Shown in pieces: positions 1-12,100 of a DNA stretch of 64,000 bases. This DNA is from Manihot esculenta (lineage: Eukaryota; Streptophyta; Magnoliopsida; Malpighiales; Euphorbiaceae). The notes beneath the pieces are model-generated. The model ran no database searches and was not told the DNA's origin. It saw only the letters and a program-made list of their open reading frames with translations. Location: contig NC_035169.2 of assembly GCF_001659605.2 (NCBI RefSeq), positions 16,678,263-16,742,262 of the forward strand. The letters are read 5' to 3'. A program made the position numbers and the translations under genes. Positions within the stretch are counted from its first letter, which is position 1. Each line of letters opens with the position of its first letter.

Positions 1-539
1 CGTAGTGATCATTCCACCGAAGGATTTAGATATATAAGCCTGGATGCCTTCCAATGATTTGATCAGATTTACTATAATCCTCTTCCCACATATATAATCA
101 GACAATAATCAATAAAAGGAAGCTCCATAAGTTAGAAATGTAACTGAATCTTAACTCAAGTGCCTTCACATTATCTTAAGAATTGGAAAAGAAGAGCCAG
201 AGAAGGATCAACCACGAGATCATAACTAAACATTATAGATATATCAACATAGTAGGAACCTAAACACATCAAAGTCTCCAATATACGCTCCTTATTTGAT
301 GGCAAAAGATGTAAGGATAATGAAGATTTGGCAAAGAAGTCAAATGAACTAATTGTGGATGGGAACTCTTTTCTGAATTTAGAGGAAGACAACCCTAAAT
401 GGCTCTTAATATCCAACTAAAGCTTTTAAGTTGGAATTATCAAGATGTAGGAAATCCCTTGACAATATAAAATCTTAAAGGGATTTATAAATCATGTTCC
501 TTGGATATCATCTTCCTAATGGAGATAAAAAAAAGTTTA
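1..539. other. Unassigned AT-rich flank
   Basis: I see no gene here. A short minus-strand open frame lies at 171-416, but it matches no family I recognise and has no supporting neighbours. The sequence could be the eroded 5' part of the LINE that becomes recognisable from about 540, or ordinary intergenic DNA. Confidence 0.4.
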
Positions 540-3190
540 GGACAATGAAAAAATGGATGCATATTTATGGTTTTAGTGACCTTATTTTGGTGGAACCGAT
601 TAGTTTAGCAGGTGATCTTTGTTTTGCTTGAAAAACTCATTACTTAGTTTCAACAATCAAATAAACACAACTTATGATCCATGTCTCGGTTCTTAATAAT
701 CAAGTAAGATTACATTTGGACATTTTGATTTTGCATATTAGTAGTGAGGAATGCCAGTAAAAAGAATAATTTTGTTTTATTCTCAATTATGTTGTATACC
801 TTTATGATGTACCCATTTTCTATATGATTTTAATGTTATTCTTAATAGTAATGAAAAGTTAGATGGCAATTTCTATATCGATTTTAAAACTATTATTTTT
901 TGTGATTTTATTAACCAATTAAAACTTATTGATCTCAATTTTATAGTGCTTATTATGACTTGAAATAATTATTGAGAAGGCTTATATAACATTTAAGAAA
1001 AGAATTAATAGGTGCCTTTCCTCTTACATTTAGCTTTCTTGAATATTTGAATACCCAAGTATACCACCTAAAGGATATAGGTTTCAAACACAAACTTGTC
1101 TTACTCAATTTGAGACCATGTATTCCTAAGGAAAAGTGAATATTTTGTTGTGATAGCAGGTAAAGTTCCAACATTCTATTTAAGCAAGTTATCTCCTCAA
1201 TGTGGAATAAAGATTCAAATGAAATGGTATGACCATGTACTTTCTAATCTAAAACCTTATGGACATCCAATTGTCAATTAGAATGGATCACACCATTATA
1301 ACTCGATGAGTAAAATCAACAATCTACAATCAAAATTGTTAATGCTTAAACAAGCCTCTTCCTAGACTCGAAGTGTTAAAAAAGAGCATGTTGTGGAAAG
1401 TCAAAAGGACTTTACTCACTTGGCCTAAAAAGCTAGAATAAACTAGCTCCATACAAGAGATCAAAATATAAATTTCTTCCACTGTAATATGATCTAACAA
1501 AGAAAAAGGTACTTCATCACAGGATTATTTAACTCTGCTGATTAGTGTTTCACCTCTCTTTAGGATATTTAATTAAAGTGCTCTAAATTACTTAGATTTT
1601 CTTCCTAAAACCTGCAGGATTTGCATACTATCCCTAATGGTTTACATAAAAAGGTCTCAAAGGACATAAGCATCTAAATAAGCAAAGTTGTTTCCTTAGA
1701 ATGGATTTGAGTAGCAATATTTACTATTCATCCTTCAAAAGATGTTGGGCAAGGTAGTTTTATAGGTTTGTTTTCTAAGAAATATTGGCATGTTATTGGT
1801 ATTGATTTTTGTAAGCAGTGCAATAATTCTTCACAATAGGGATTATGGACTAAAAAATGAATTATATTATCATATCTTGTGCCTAAAGTGAAGCAAGTTC
1901 AAACCATGAAAGTTTTTAGACCTATTGGACTCTATAATGTCCTCTAAGAAATTATTCCTAAGGGCCTCATTTTTTTGTACTATTCCTCCACACTAAAAAG
2001 AGCGATTGATAATTTCGATAACCTACATAAAAATGCAGAAGTGAGCGTACCCCAAACCTCTTCTTTCTTTCCCCCTTTTTAGCCAACATCTCTAGCCTTT
2101 TCTAGACCCTTAGATTGGTGAAGAATAGAGTGTTTTTAGAAAGAATAAGTTGAGCTCAAAAAATATCCTTATCAATCATGAAGTTATGCATTCCCTTAAG
2201 ATGACATGAAAGTACAAGAGCTATGGTATCACAATTACACTGAATGTCACTAAGGCTTATGAATGCGTAGATTGGATTTATCTTAAGCATATGCTTCACT
2301 GCTTTAGCTTTCATGATACCTGGATTAAATGGATAATGGCTTGCGTCACTATAGTTTTTATTCAATCTAGGTTAACGAACATAAAACTGAATTATTTTAT
2401 CCTTTAAAAGGAACTAGGCAAGGGAACCCCTTTCCCCTTATCTTTTTCTCTTTTGTATGGAAGGCATATCGCATAAGATCAAGAAGTCAAAGCTTCAGGG
2501 TCTTAGGCTTTCCAAAATGGGGCTAACTCCTACCCATCTTTTGTTTGCAAAAGATTCTATTATTTATGCTAAAGTTACTTGTTGAGAAGTATAAAAAATT
2601 AAGGATATTTTGCATTCTTATGATGAAGCAAGCGATCAGTCTAAATTCTCCTTGGAGGTTAATTGGAATAATGCATTTATTTTACATATGAATAAATTTG
2701 ATGCTTTAGATAAATTTCTTAGTCTCCCTTCAGATATCCCTAAATCGAAAATATATATCTTTTCTCTTTTTATGAATCACGTAGTTAATAAGATTGCTAG
2801 TCAAAAAGAACATCCTTATCCAGGAAAGGTAAAGAGGTTCTTATCAGATCATGCTTTTAAATATTTCAATTTATGTGATGTCCTGCTTCAGACTACCTTT
2901 GCTAGCTTCTAGTGGGATCAGAATGGCGACGGTCATACTAAATCTCTTGGTTTTAATGTGCGAGGCTAAAAGTAAATAGTGGTCTTAGTTTTAAGGACCT
3001 TCAAAGTTTTCAACATGGTGCTTCTAAGAAAGCATGGGTGGACAATTATTCAATACACGAGCTCTTTATTTGCCAAAGTTCTAAAGGAGAAATATTTTCA
3101 TTCCACTACTTTCATGTAAGCTCAAGTTGGAGGATCTCCTTCCTAGGGTTGATAGAATATCTTATAAGATAGGAAAAAAAATGTTTTTTG
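540..3190 (+). pseudogene. Decayed non-LTR retrotransposon (LINE, L1-like): endonuclease, reverse transcriptase and post-RT region
   Basis: Three blocks in the usual LINE order can be read in shifting plus-strand frames. Around 580-1010 the translation resembles an APE-type endonuclease, including a GDFN-like CDFNVILNSNEKLDG and then CDFINQLKLIDL. Around 2170-2920 it resembles reverse transcriptase: a TKAYECVDWIYLKHML block (family form DMSKAYDRVEW), an LRQG-like block decayed to LGKGTPFPL, and LLFAKDSIIY in place of LLFADD. The longest open piece is 2610-2912. Around 2960-3130 the post-RT GGLGFKDLxxFN-like block reads as SGLSFKDLQSF. Many stops and frameshifts interrupt it and the FADD motif is lost, so it is dead. 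No poly(A) tail or target duplication was found. Identification rests on motif order and is an inference; boundaries are approximate. Confidence 0.6.
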
Positions 3191-3208
3191 GGGTTAAGAA
3201 AATGAGTT

Positions 3209-3425
3209 TGGAAAGATTTTAAAAGGTCCAATGATTATGTACTCCATTATAGAGGTCATACAATTTGTTGCATGGGATACTACAAATGAAAATAGAAAGT
3301 ATACTTTTAGTTCTATGTGCATTCTGAAATACTAAAATAATTATTTTAGAAAGATTATAAAAGATTTACGATTATGCCTTCAACTACAGAAGTCAAATAA
3401 TTTGTTACATGTGATATTATATAAG
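3209..3425. repeat. Two diverged tandem units
   Basis: The segments near 3209-3300 and 3345-3425 look like diverged copies of each other. Both run through an AAAGATT, AAAAG, GATTATG, CT-AC-A-AG-TCA and AATTTGTTRCATG-GAT pattern. The unit is about 130 bp. No coding capacity is seen. Confidence 0.45.
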
Positions 3426-3863
3426 TTGTCATGGATTCAAATATTCCTAAAGGAACTAAAATCAATGTATTCCATAGCTATAATGATAATATCTTATTTA
3501 AGACAAAGGAACCAAGGGCAAAAATAAATCTAGACACCTAAAGGCACCTAAGTTCTGTTGTAAAATTAGTTTAGATTTCAAAAGATTTTATAATCATTAA
3601 AAATTTTATGGTCGTTAAAGATTTTATTTATAATATTTAAATCTAATATTAAATATGATCGTTATGATTTTATTATATTATCTCAAGATTTTCATAACTG
3701 CTTATAATGGTTATTTTTTCCACTATAAATAGCCTCCATCTTTATAAAGAAAGATACTCCCATTCTTTCTATTTTATTCTTTTTCTTCTCTGTGTTTTCT
3801 CAGGTTATAAATTAGAGATAAATTCTTGTTGTCCTAATCCTGAAAATTAAATTTCAGAATGAC
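3426..3863 (+). promoter_or_regulatory. LTR-like AT-rich segment with a TATA box (about 3722-3731)
   Basis: A good plant TATA box, CTATAAATAG, lies at about 3722-3731. Around it is AT-rich sequence with GATTTTAT-type repeats, followed by a T/C-rich stretch. This is the look of the U3/R part of a plant LTR, but no LTR boundaries, PBS or PPT can be fixed. It could instead be the promoter of a lost gene. The short ORF after it (3864-4121) runs into the copia PPT/LTR junction and is not judged a gene. Confidence 0.3.
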
Positions 3864-4015
3864 ATGTTTAATCATGGGGGATTACAAAATAAATTCTTAA
3901 GGACAATGTTCAACACGACTCAGGTTTCATTATTTTATCATATTTTTTCAACAAGTGCTTTATCACAATGCCAATTGAAAACACAGGAAAATAACTTCAG
4001 TTATGAAATCGGCTG

Positions 4016-4192
4016 TTTCATTCACTTAATTCATGGATGCACCATAATTATACAAATATCTTTGGAAGATGAACGCTATATAGTGATGGTAATGACTATA
4101 GTGCAATTAGGAGTCTGTTAGAAGTATGTGCCTTAAAGTCATAGTTAATATAAATAATTTGATATAATCTTACATCCCTAGATAATAACAAT
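4016..4192 (+). mobile_element. Copia-type 3' junction (PPT plus start of 3' LTR), left copy of a 177-bp duplication
   Basis: A purine stretch AATTAGGAG at 4105-4113 is followed after TC by TGTTAGAAGTATGTGCC at 4116. That is the usual layout of a plant copia element, with a polypurine tract directly before an LTR starting TGTTAGAA. The LTR stops after about 77 bp, where the next element begins with TGATAGAGC. The same 177 bp recurs at 34918-35094 with about four substitutions, and there the LTR continues rightward. The two copies bracket the whole B/E block. Confidence 0.55.
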
Positions 4193-4979
4193 TGATAGAG
4201 CATAAATTAGTCCATTTTATCTTGATATTATTTACATGATTTCTGCTTAATTTAGTGCTTTTGATATTATTTTGCAGAAAATGGTGTAAAAGGACATTTT
4301 GGAGAAAATCCCCCTAAAACTGTCTTAATTGGAGCAAAAGAGTGCAAGCCTGCCAAGTTGAAATCAAGTCAAGCTAAATAAGGAAAGTTCTAAATAAGGA
4401 AAGTGGCAAATATGGAAAGAACATTTAGTCAATGCAATTTGAAATTCAAATTTCAAAACTCCAAGTAGCATTTTCCTTATTCAAGAAGCCAAGTCTCAAG
4501 TTGCCATAAATGAAGAGCCAAATAAGGAAAGCATTTTGAAATTCAAATCTCCAAGATTCATATTCAAATTTTGAATTTCAAGATTCAACTTAGTAAGGAA
4601 GCCAAATACCAAGATCACATATTTTTCACTTCATGCCATGCACATTCAAAATTCAAATTGCAAAAGAAGGTTCCACCTTCCTTAATTGTACATGGGTGGC
4701 AAGGATAGTGTGAAGACAAGTCTTGGGCACCTTGGGCAATATCTTGAAGACACTTGGGCAGCAAGCAAAGACCAAAGGCCCCACTCCTTGCACTTGAACA
4801 CATGCCCCACGTTTTTCTCTTCTCACATGTGCATGGATGGCACATCTTCGACCAATGGCATTTTGGGCAGCCTCTTGAAGTCTTTTGGGCAGTCTCTTGA
4901 CACCTTGGGCAGCCTCTTCAATAATTAGGAAGTAAGTATCATCTAGGGCAACACTTTTCAAGTATAAAAAGTGTTTGAC
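4193..4979 (+). repeat. Left half of a split LTR (element E), U3-like with TATA near 4960
   Basis: The segment starts TGATAGAGCATAAATTAG. It is rich in AAGGAAAG and TTCAAATTTCAAA-type repeats and ends just after a TATA-like GTATAAAAAGTG at about 4961-4972. It is cut at 4979/4980 by the truncated B stub. I infer that its R/U5 half is 34192-34917. Together they would make an LTR of about 1.5 kb, of the style seen in Tat/Athila gypsy elements. The assignment is an inference; no internal region of E is present here, so E may be a solo LTR. Overlapping ORFs at 4615-4961 are on both strands and are not genes. Confidence 0.45.
4861..4922. repeat. 22-bp minisatellite, about 2.8 copies
   Basis: Three consecutive units share the core TTGGGCAGYCTCTTSA. 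Units begin at 4861, 4883 and 4905, and looser copies sit just upstream near 4725-4765. It lies in the U3-like half of element E. Confidence 0.75.
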
Positions 4980-5254
4980 CTTGCTGATCGACGAGTTCCT
5001 CTCATCCTGTTTTCTGAAAAACAGTACACATCACATAAACATTAGCATCATATGGTTCATGTGGGCACACATGAACCCGCATCACACATCATAGCATATC
5101 ATTCATATCATAGCATTTCACATCATCATGTAAGACAGGACTCAACATCCTATCCTAGTGGACATGACCTTCCTATTGTGCTTGACCTTCTATAACATCT
5201 ATGAGCCCGACACTCTAGGTCCGACCATATGAACCTAGGGCTCTGATACCATTC
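4980..5254 (-). mobile_element. Truncated second copy of element B: gag start, leader and PBS
   Basis: In transcription direction this 275-bp piece follows the LTR at 5255-6940. It holds the PBS (5239-5251), the leader, a splice-acceptor-like TTTTTCAG, and the gag start codon at 5005 with the first eight or so codons (M-R-G-T-R-R-S-A). It then stops at 4980 against element E. It is identical by eye to 32145-32419, the same part of B. So the LTR at 5255-6940 has internal sequence on both sides, as in a tandem LTR-internal-LTR-internal array. The second internal region was later deleted. Confidence 0.85.
5239..5251 (-). other. Primer binding site of the truncated B copy (initiator tRNA-Met)
   Basis: On the minus strand this reads TGGTATCAGAGCC, complementary to the 3' end of plant initiator tRNA-Met. 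It lies three bases from the LTR edge at 5255. Confidence 0.85.
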
Positions 5255-6940
5255 TGTAACGACCCGAAAATCGGACCGCTACCGGCGCTAGGATCCAGAT
5301 CGGCTTAAGGCCGCCGGGACCCGTAGCAAGCCTGACATGCAACCTGTAAACCTGTTTAATCCCATACATGATCAACAATCATACATAAAAATTTAAAACT
5401 TTTCTTTCATACATTCTATCATCCACCGAACTCAACCTGTGCATGCACTGAACATATACATAATCATAAACTTGACCCCTCTGAGGGATCTCATCAATGC
5501 CCCCAATGGGTGGCATAACAAGAGTTGAGTTGGCTAAACATGGACATCAATAACATTCAGATCATGTTTCAAAAGGGATTACATTAAACTATGGTCAAGC
5601 ACACTTATAATCTCAATATCCTTACATTACATATCTATACATCATTATACAACCTGTCATGTCCACTAACTAACTATTACACACATAAGACTTCATTCCA
5701 CTCACCTCTGGCTAGCTCTGACAGACACAGAAGCAGCTGAACTCACTGCTGGGGTCCTCGGTTCCTCGGGTCCAAACCTACACAGGTGGACTCAAATGAG
5801 GGACCAACATACTATAACATAACTCTAAAAACATCCCCCAAAAACCCCCTAAAACATCTCAAAACATCCATGCAAAACGTGCAAGGGAAGGCTGGACAGG
5901 GCACTTTCGGCGGCCGAAACTCCCAGACAGAGGCGAAACTCATGCATGTTCGGCGGCACTTTCGGCGGCCGAAACTCCCAGACAGAGACGAAAGTCTCCT
6001 TTCGGGGCAAGCTTCGGCAGCCGAAAGCTGCCTCCACAAGAGGGTTCGGCTGCCGAACCTGGTTTCTCCCAAAGGGCAGAAACTTGGTTCAAACATGCAC
6101 AAATGCCTCCAAACTCCAACCAACATGCATTTAGCTCAACCAAAACATGCATACAAGCTCCTAGGGGTCTCAAAATACCTTAAACCCCAACTACAACACA
6201 CATACACAAGCATTTGCAAGCCACATTGTTCATGAACATACATTTATACCCATAAACATAACTTTAACCTAAACATGCATTCTACCCCCATGAACTTCAT
6301 AAAACTTACTTAAAACATAATGTAAGCTAGAGATCGACCCTTACCTCTTGAAGATCGAGAGTAGAGGCGACCAAACTTGGGTTTGGGAGAGATTTGAGTT
6401 CTTGAACCTCAAAGCTCCAAAACTTTGCTCAAAAGCTCAAATCTTCAAAAAAAAGTTAAAACAAGTGAAAAACTTGAAGGATCTAGAGGAAAAGCATCAA
6501 AGATCGGTGAGGGGCGGCGGAGAGCTCACCTTGGCCGAAAATGGGGAAAAACTCGCCCGTTTTCGGCTAAGGGACCCTTTTATAGTGGCTGGCCAGGCCA
6601 CGTTCGGGGGCCGAATGTGCCTCCGCATGCATGCCATGTTCGGCAGCCGAACTTGAGGTTCGGCGGCCGAACCTGGACTTCCCTCACTTATGCTTTCGGG
6701 GGCCTAAAGCACACCCGCAACGCATGCATGTTCGGCGGTCGAACTTGAGGTTCGGTGGCCGAACCTGAGCTTTCCTCCAAGGTTGTTTTTATTCAAAAAC
6801 TCATTTCCTTTTCATTCAAAATCTTCAAAAACATTAAAACATCTCATGAAAACATGGTTTTACCCTTCTAGAGGTCTCCGACATTCGAGATTCCACCGGA
6901 CGGTAGGAATTCCGATACCGAAGTCTAGCCGGGTATTACA
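5255..6940 (-). repeat. LTR of element B (3' LTR of B; also 5' LTR of the truncated tandem copy)
   Basis: It is 1,686 bp, bounded by TGTAAC and ATTACA on the plus strand. The high-coordinate side joins the PPT remnant 6941-6949; the low side joins a PBS. Compared with the partner LTR 32420-34191 it has about 10-12 substitutions and is 86 bp shorter. The difference is accounted for by three indels of about 66, 19 and 1 bp, all in the TTCGG/CCGAA repeat cluster. Both B LTRs lack about 500 bp that the other families have between the second donor-like site and the second acceptor-like site. A minus-strand TATA (ACTATAAAAGGG) lies near 6575-6590. Confidence 0.9.
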
Positions 6941-6949
6941 TTCTCCCCC
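6941..6949 (-). other. Polypurine tract of B, split by insertion of element A
   Basis: TTCTCCCCC follows B's LTR. Beyond element A the sequence resumes with CCCCCCC then TTAAGAACATTCG. Removing A and one CCCCC copy restores a TTCT plus seven C tract, the same as in A. A therefore landed within B's PPT. Confidence 0.85.
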
Positions 6950-9096
6950 TGTAACAGCCCGGAAACCGAACTGCCACCGGCACTAGGATCCAGATCGACT
7001 TAAGGTCGCCGGGACCCGTAGTAAGCCTGCTATCCTGTCTGTAGACCTGTGAACTCCCATACATGATCATACATTTTCTGTAAAACCATAAAACTTTTCT
7101 TTAGTCCAAGGCTTAACCTGTGCATGCACTCTCTCTGTGCTCTACTAATCCCTACTAGAGCTCCTCATGGCTCTAGGCGGAGCAAGCTCATAATGTTAAG
7201 CCTGGTTTTACTCATAAACATACAACAATAAAGAAACATACATAAACTGATCATGTGACTCCAAGGGATTACAAGTCTTATAAATCAAGCACCATTCTAT
7301 ACACTGTACATATACATTATCTCTGTCCAAATACATGTCCACACTAGCTATTACAAAACTCTGTACTCTTCCTGTACCCTGCTGAGTTCTCTCTGATCTC
7401 TGAACCTGCACAACTGACGTTAGGGGAGAAGGATGAGCTACAATAGCCCAGTGAGTAGAATAGGCAAATACAGGTGATAAAACATGCTCTCATGGAATGC
7501 AACACATAATCACATAACCTCGGCCGGACGGATCAAAACTCCCTCTATCTCATCTGGGGTACCTAAGTACCATTTGCCTGGTCCCCGTAGGGCTGTTCCA
7601 GGTCTTTATGCCTGGTCCTCGTAAGGCTGTTCCAGGTCTTTCCTCTGAGGGCTAATGAATCCTCACGAAGTCCGTGCCGTCTCACATAAGCAATGTACAA
7701 GGAGCAATGCCAAGTACAAGGATAAATGCAATGCATCATCTTTGTGTACACTAATGCACTCACCCTAAAGCATATTCATGATGCATGAAGCATGATAAAA
7801 TATCAGTTTTCATATTAAAACATTAAGTTACATTCCACTCACCTGGTTATCTCTGCACTGACTCTGCAGGTTCTGACTCTGGACTCACTGCTGATGTCCC
7901 TGATTCCTCTGGTCCGTACCTACACAGGTGGACTCAAATGAGGGACTAAACTCACTCAAGAACATCTCTAAGAAACTCCCCAAAACCCCTCTAAACAATC
8001 CTCAAACCATCACATAAAACATGCAAAAGGAAGCTGGACAGGGCACTTTCGGCGGCAGGTTCGGCGGCCGAAACCCCACTCCAGAGACGAAACTCATGCA
8101 TGTTCGGCGGCACCTTCGGCGGCCGAAGGTCTCGTCCAGAGACGAAACTCACACACTTTCGGCGGCCGAACTCCCTCTTTCGGCGGCCGAAAGTCCCTTT
8201 CTAAACCGAAAGCCTAGCTTTCGGGGGCAACCTTTGGCAGCCGAACTGCCTCCACAAAGGGTTCGGCGGCCGAACCTTCCTTCGGCGGCCGAACCTGGTT
8301 TTGCCCGAAGGGCAGAACCCTGCTCTGTTTCATGCAAACTTTGCCCAAAAACCTACAAACATGCATAGCAACTACTCCCAACTAGCATATACACATATAT
8401 ATGCACAAAGGGGTCTAAAACTATCCTCAAACCCCAAACAAACATAGCACATAACACTTAATCATGCTAGAACACCACAAATCACCAAAAACCTCACCTA
8501 AACCTAAACATGCATACTACCCATACAAACTTCATAAAACCTTTCAAAATCATCAAAGAAGCTCAGGATCTTCACTTACCTCTTACACAACGTGAGGATG
8601 AAGGATCCTAACGTGGAGATATGAAGAAAAGCTCTTCCAAAGCTCCAAGCTTCAAAACTTGGTTCTTTTGCTCAAAACCTTCATAAATCACCAAAACTCT
8701 TAAAACTCTTGAAAGATTTGATGAAAATCATGGAAAACAGGAAAGTCAACGTAGGAGAGGCTGGAACTCACCTCTGGCTGCAAGTGGAGGAGAAATAACC
8801 TCCTTCCACCGACCCTTGGCCCTTTTATAGGTGGCTGGCCAGACCACCTTCGGCAGCCGAACGTGAAGCCGCAACCATGCAATGTTCGGCGGCCGAAAGT
8901 GACCTTCGGCGGCCGAACCTTTGCATTTCTCCCTTGTTGCTTTTCTTTCAAAACTCAAGTCTTTTAACCCTTCAAACCATGAAAACAAATGAAAAGACTT
9001 TAGAAAACATATGCATTACCCTTCTCGAGGGTTCCGACACCCGAGATTCCACCGGACTATAGGAATTCCGATGCCGGACTCGAGCCGGGTATTACA
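6950..9096 (-). repeat. 3' LTR of element A
   Basis: The LTR is bounded by TGTAACAGCC and GTATTACA on the plus strand and joins the PPT at 9097. It carries the 33-bp hairpin repeat at 7576-7642, splice-like sites equivalent to those described in the 5' LTR, the TTCGG/CCGAA clusters, and a minus-strand TATA near 8820-8832. ORFs on both strands between 8021 and 8988 come from the repeated motif and are not genes. Confidence 0.95.
7576..7642 (-). repeat. Two 33-bp hairpin units in A's 3' LTR
   Basis: Each unit carries CCTGG and CCAGG arms around an inner stem. On the minus strand the inner stems are CCC-UACG-GGG in one unit and CCU-UACG-AGG in the other. The paired change C-G to U-A keeps the stem. 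The same array is in the 5' LTR at 14964-15030. Confidence 0.75.
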
Positions 9097-9109
9097 TTCT
9101 CCCCCCCTT
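9097..9109 (-). other. Polypurine tract of A
   Basis: On the minus strand this is AAGGGGGGGAGAA, directly before the 3' LTR, where plus-strand DNA synthesis would be primed. Just upstream in transcription direction is a palindrome with arms ACATTCG/CGAATGT (about 9112-9131), found at the same place in B, F and H. Confidence 0.85.
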
Positions 9110-9173
9110 AAGAACATTCGTCCCCGAATGTCCCTAACACAACATAAACACATAGAAAAGGGGAAAACTAACC

Positions 9174-12100
9174 TCAAAACAGATATGGGTATTGCTGGAG
9201 CATGGACTCCCGAGTCTCCCAAGTGCACTCTTCTAGGTTGTGGTGGTTCCACAAAACTTTCACCATTGGTATCTCCTTGTTTCTCAGCTTTCTGATCTGG
9301 GTGTCAAGGATCCGCACTGGCTGCTCTACATAGGTGAGATCACTTAAGATTTCCACCTCAGGTTCACTAAGAACCTTCTCTGGATCTGACACAAACTTTC
9401 TCAACATAGAAACATGGAATACCGGGTGAATTCGTTCCATAGAAGCCGGTAAATCTAGCTTATACGATACAGGCCCGATCTTCTGCAAGATCTCAAAGGG
9501 ACCAATGTACCGTGGGGCTAGTTTACCCTTCTTTCCAAACCGAACCACTCCCTTCATCGGAGACACCTTAAGCAATACCATATCCCCCTCCTGGAACTCT
9601 AGCTGCTTCCTACGGATGTCTGCATAGCTTTTCTGTCTGCTTACAGCTGTTCTGATCCTCTCTCTGATGATAGGCACTAACTTGCTGGTTATCTCAATTA
9701 ACTCTGGCCCTGCAAGAGTTTTCTCTCCTACCTCTTCCCAGCAAACAGGTGTTCGGCACTTCCTCCCATATAGAGCTTCATAAGGGGCCATCCCTATGCT
9801 AGCATGGTGGCTGTTGTTGTAGGCAAACTCCACCAGAGGTAGATGCTGCCTCCAAGAACCGCCAAAGTCTAACACACACATTCTCAGCATATCTTCAATG
9901 GTCTGGATGGTCCTCTCTGACTGACCGTCTGTCTGTGGATGGAAAGCAGTGCTGAAATCCAACCTTGTGCCCATTTCATTTTGCAGACTCCGCCAAAACC
10001 TGGAGGTGAACTGAGGTCCTCGATCTGATACTATCGACACTGGAACTCCATGCAACCTTACTATCTCGTCTACATACACCTGCGCCAACTTGTCCACAGA
10101 GTAGTTACTCCTGACTGGAATGAAGTGAGCAGATTTAGTGAGTCTATCCACAATCACCCATATGGAGTCTAGTCTGTTAGACGTCGCCGGTAACCCCACT
10201 ACAAAATCCATAGCTATGTTCTCCCATTTCCATTCTGGGATCGGCAGTGGGTTAAGCATTCCAGCCGGCTTCTGGTGCTCTAGCTTCACCCTTTGACATG
10301 TCTCGCAGGCTGACACGAACTGTGCCACTTCTCTCTTCATTGCTGGCCACCAATACACCTTTCTCAGATCTTGATACATCTTGGTGGCTCCCGGGTGAAT
10401 GCTATACCGCGCATTATGAGCTTCCCTCATAATGTCTGCCTTCAAACTGCTATCATCTGGTACACATAACCTCTTACCGTGCCGAAGAATCCCCTCACTA
10501 TCAAATCTGAACTCTGTACTGTTGCCCGACTGAACAGTCCTGGCAATCTTCACTAACTCGGGGTCTTCGTGCTGTTTCAGAGCCACTTGCTCTAGAAACA
10601 CTGGTGTCACTCTCATCTGTGCGATCAAAGCACCCGTACCAGATAACTGCAATTGTAACCCTTCTTCTACGAGCTTGTAGAAATCCTTCACCACCGGTCT
10701 TCTCTCTACTGCAATGTGGGATAAACTGCCAAGTGACTTTCGGCTTAAGGCATCAGCGACAACATTAGCCTTACCCGGATGATACTGGATCTTACAATCA
10801 TAATCACTGAGCAATTCTACCCACCGTCTCTGCCTCAAGTTTAACTCTCTCTGACTTAAGATGTGCTGCAGGCTCTTATGATCCGTATAGATCTCACACT
10901 TTACCCCATAGAGGTAATGCCTCCACATCTTAAGTGCAAAGATAACAGCTGCCATCTCCAGATCGTGTGTCGGGTAATTTAGCTCGTGCTTCTTCAGCTG
11001 TCTAGAAGCATAAGCTATCACTCTATCATTCTGCATCAACACACAACCTAATCCCACTCGGGATGCATCACAGAACACTGTGAAATCTTCATCACTGATC
11101 GGCAGCGCTAACACCGGTGCTGAAGTTAACCGTCTCTTCACCTCTGCAAAACTTTCCTCACATTCCTCTGACCACACAAACTTCTGATTCTTTCTGGTCA
11201 GTCTGGTCATAGGAGCAGCTATCTTCGAGAAGTCCTGAACAAACCTCCGATAGTAGCCTGCCAAACCCAGAAAACTCTTGATCTCTGTTACCGTTGTGGG
11301 TGTAGGCCAGTTGGCTACGGCCTCTACCTTTTTGGGATCTACTGATATACCGTCCTCTGATACAACATGTCCCAAAAAGGAAATGCTCCTTAACCAGAAC
11401 TCACACTTGGAGAACTTGGCATACAAGCCATGCTCTCTCAAGGTTTGCAGCACTATCCTCAGATGCTGGGCATGGTCCTCTGCATTCCTGGAGTACACCA
11501 AGATATCATCAATAAAGACGATCACAAAACGATCCAAGTACTCCCTGAAAACCCTGTTCATGAGATCCATGAATGCTGCAGGGGCGTTAGTCAACCCGAA
11601 CGGCATCACAAGGAACTCATAATGCCCATATCTGGTTCGGAAAGCAGTCTTGGATACATCTCCTTCCCTGATCTTCAACTGGTGGTATCCGGATCTCAGA
11701 TCTATTTTAGAAAAACAACCTGCTCCTGCCAGCTGGTCGAATAGATCATCGATCCTGGGTAAAGGATACTTGTTTTTGATAGTGACTTTGTTCAACTGTC
11801 TGTAGTCGACACAAAGTCTCAGAGGTCCATCCTTCTTTCTGACAAATAATACTGGAGCACCCCAGGGTGAGGTACTCGGGCGGATGAAACCCTTAGCTAC
11901 CAAATCCTGTAACTGCTCTTTCAACTCTCGCAACTCTGCTGGTGCCATCCTGTAGGGAGGAATAGAGATCGGTCTGGCATTGGGCATCAACTCAATCTCG
12001 AACTCTATTTCCCTATCCGGTGGCAATCCTGGAAGCTCTTCAGGAAACAAATCTGGAAAGTCGCTAACAACTGGTACTAAGGATGGTTCCCTAACCTGAC

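Noticed and set aside
4615..4961. ORFs on both strands in element E's left half
   Set aside because: Three overlapping frames on opposite strands over a minisatellite and short repeats; no domain and no promoter.
5786..6748. Many overlapping ORFs on both strands with FGGRN, SAAE and RRPK-type peptides, in every LTR
   Set aside because: They come from translating the TTCGG/CCGAA motif in different frames. They sit in non-coding LTR, overlap each other on both strands and have no start or family support.
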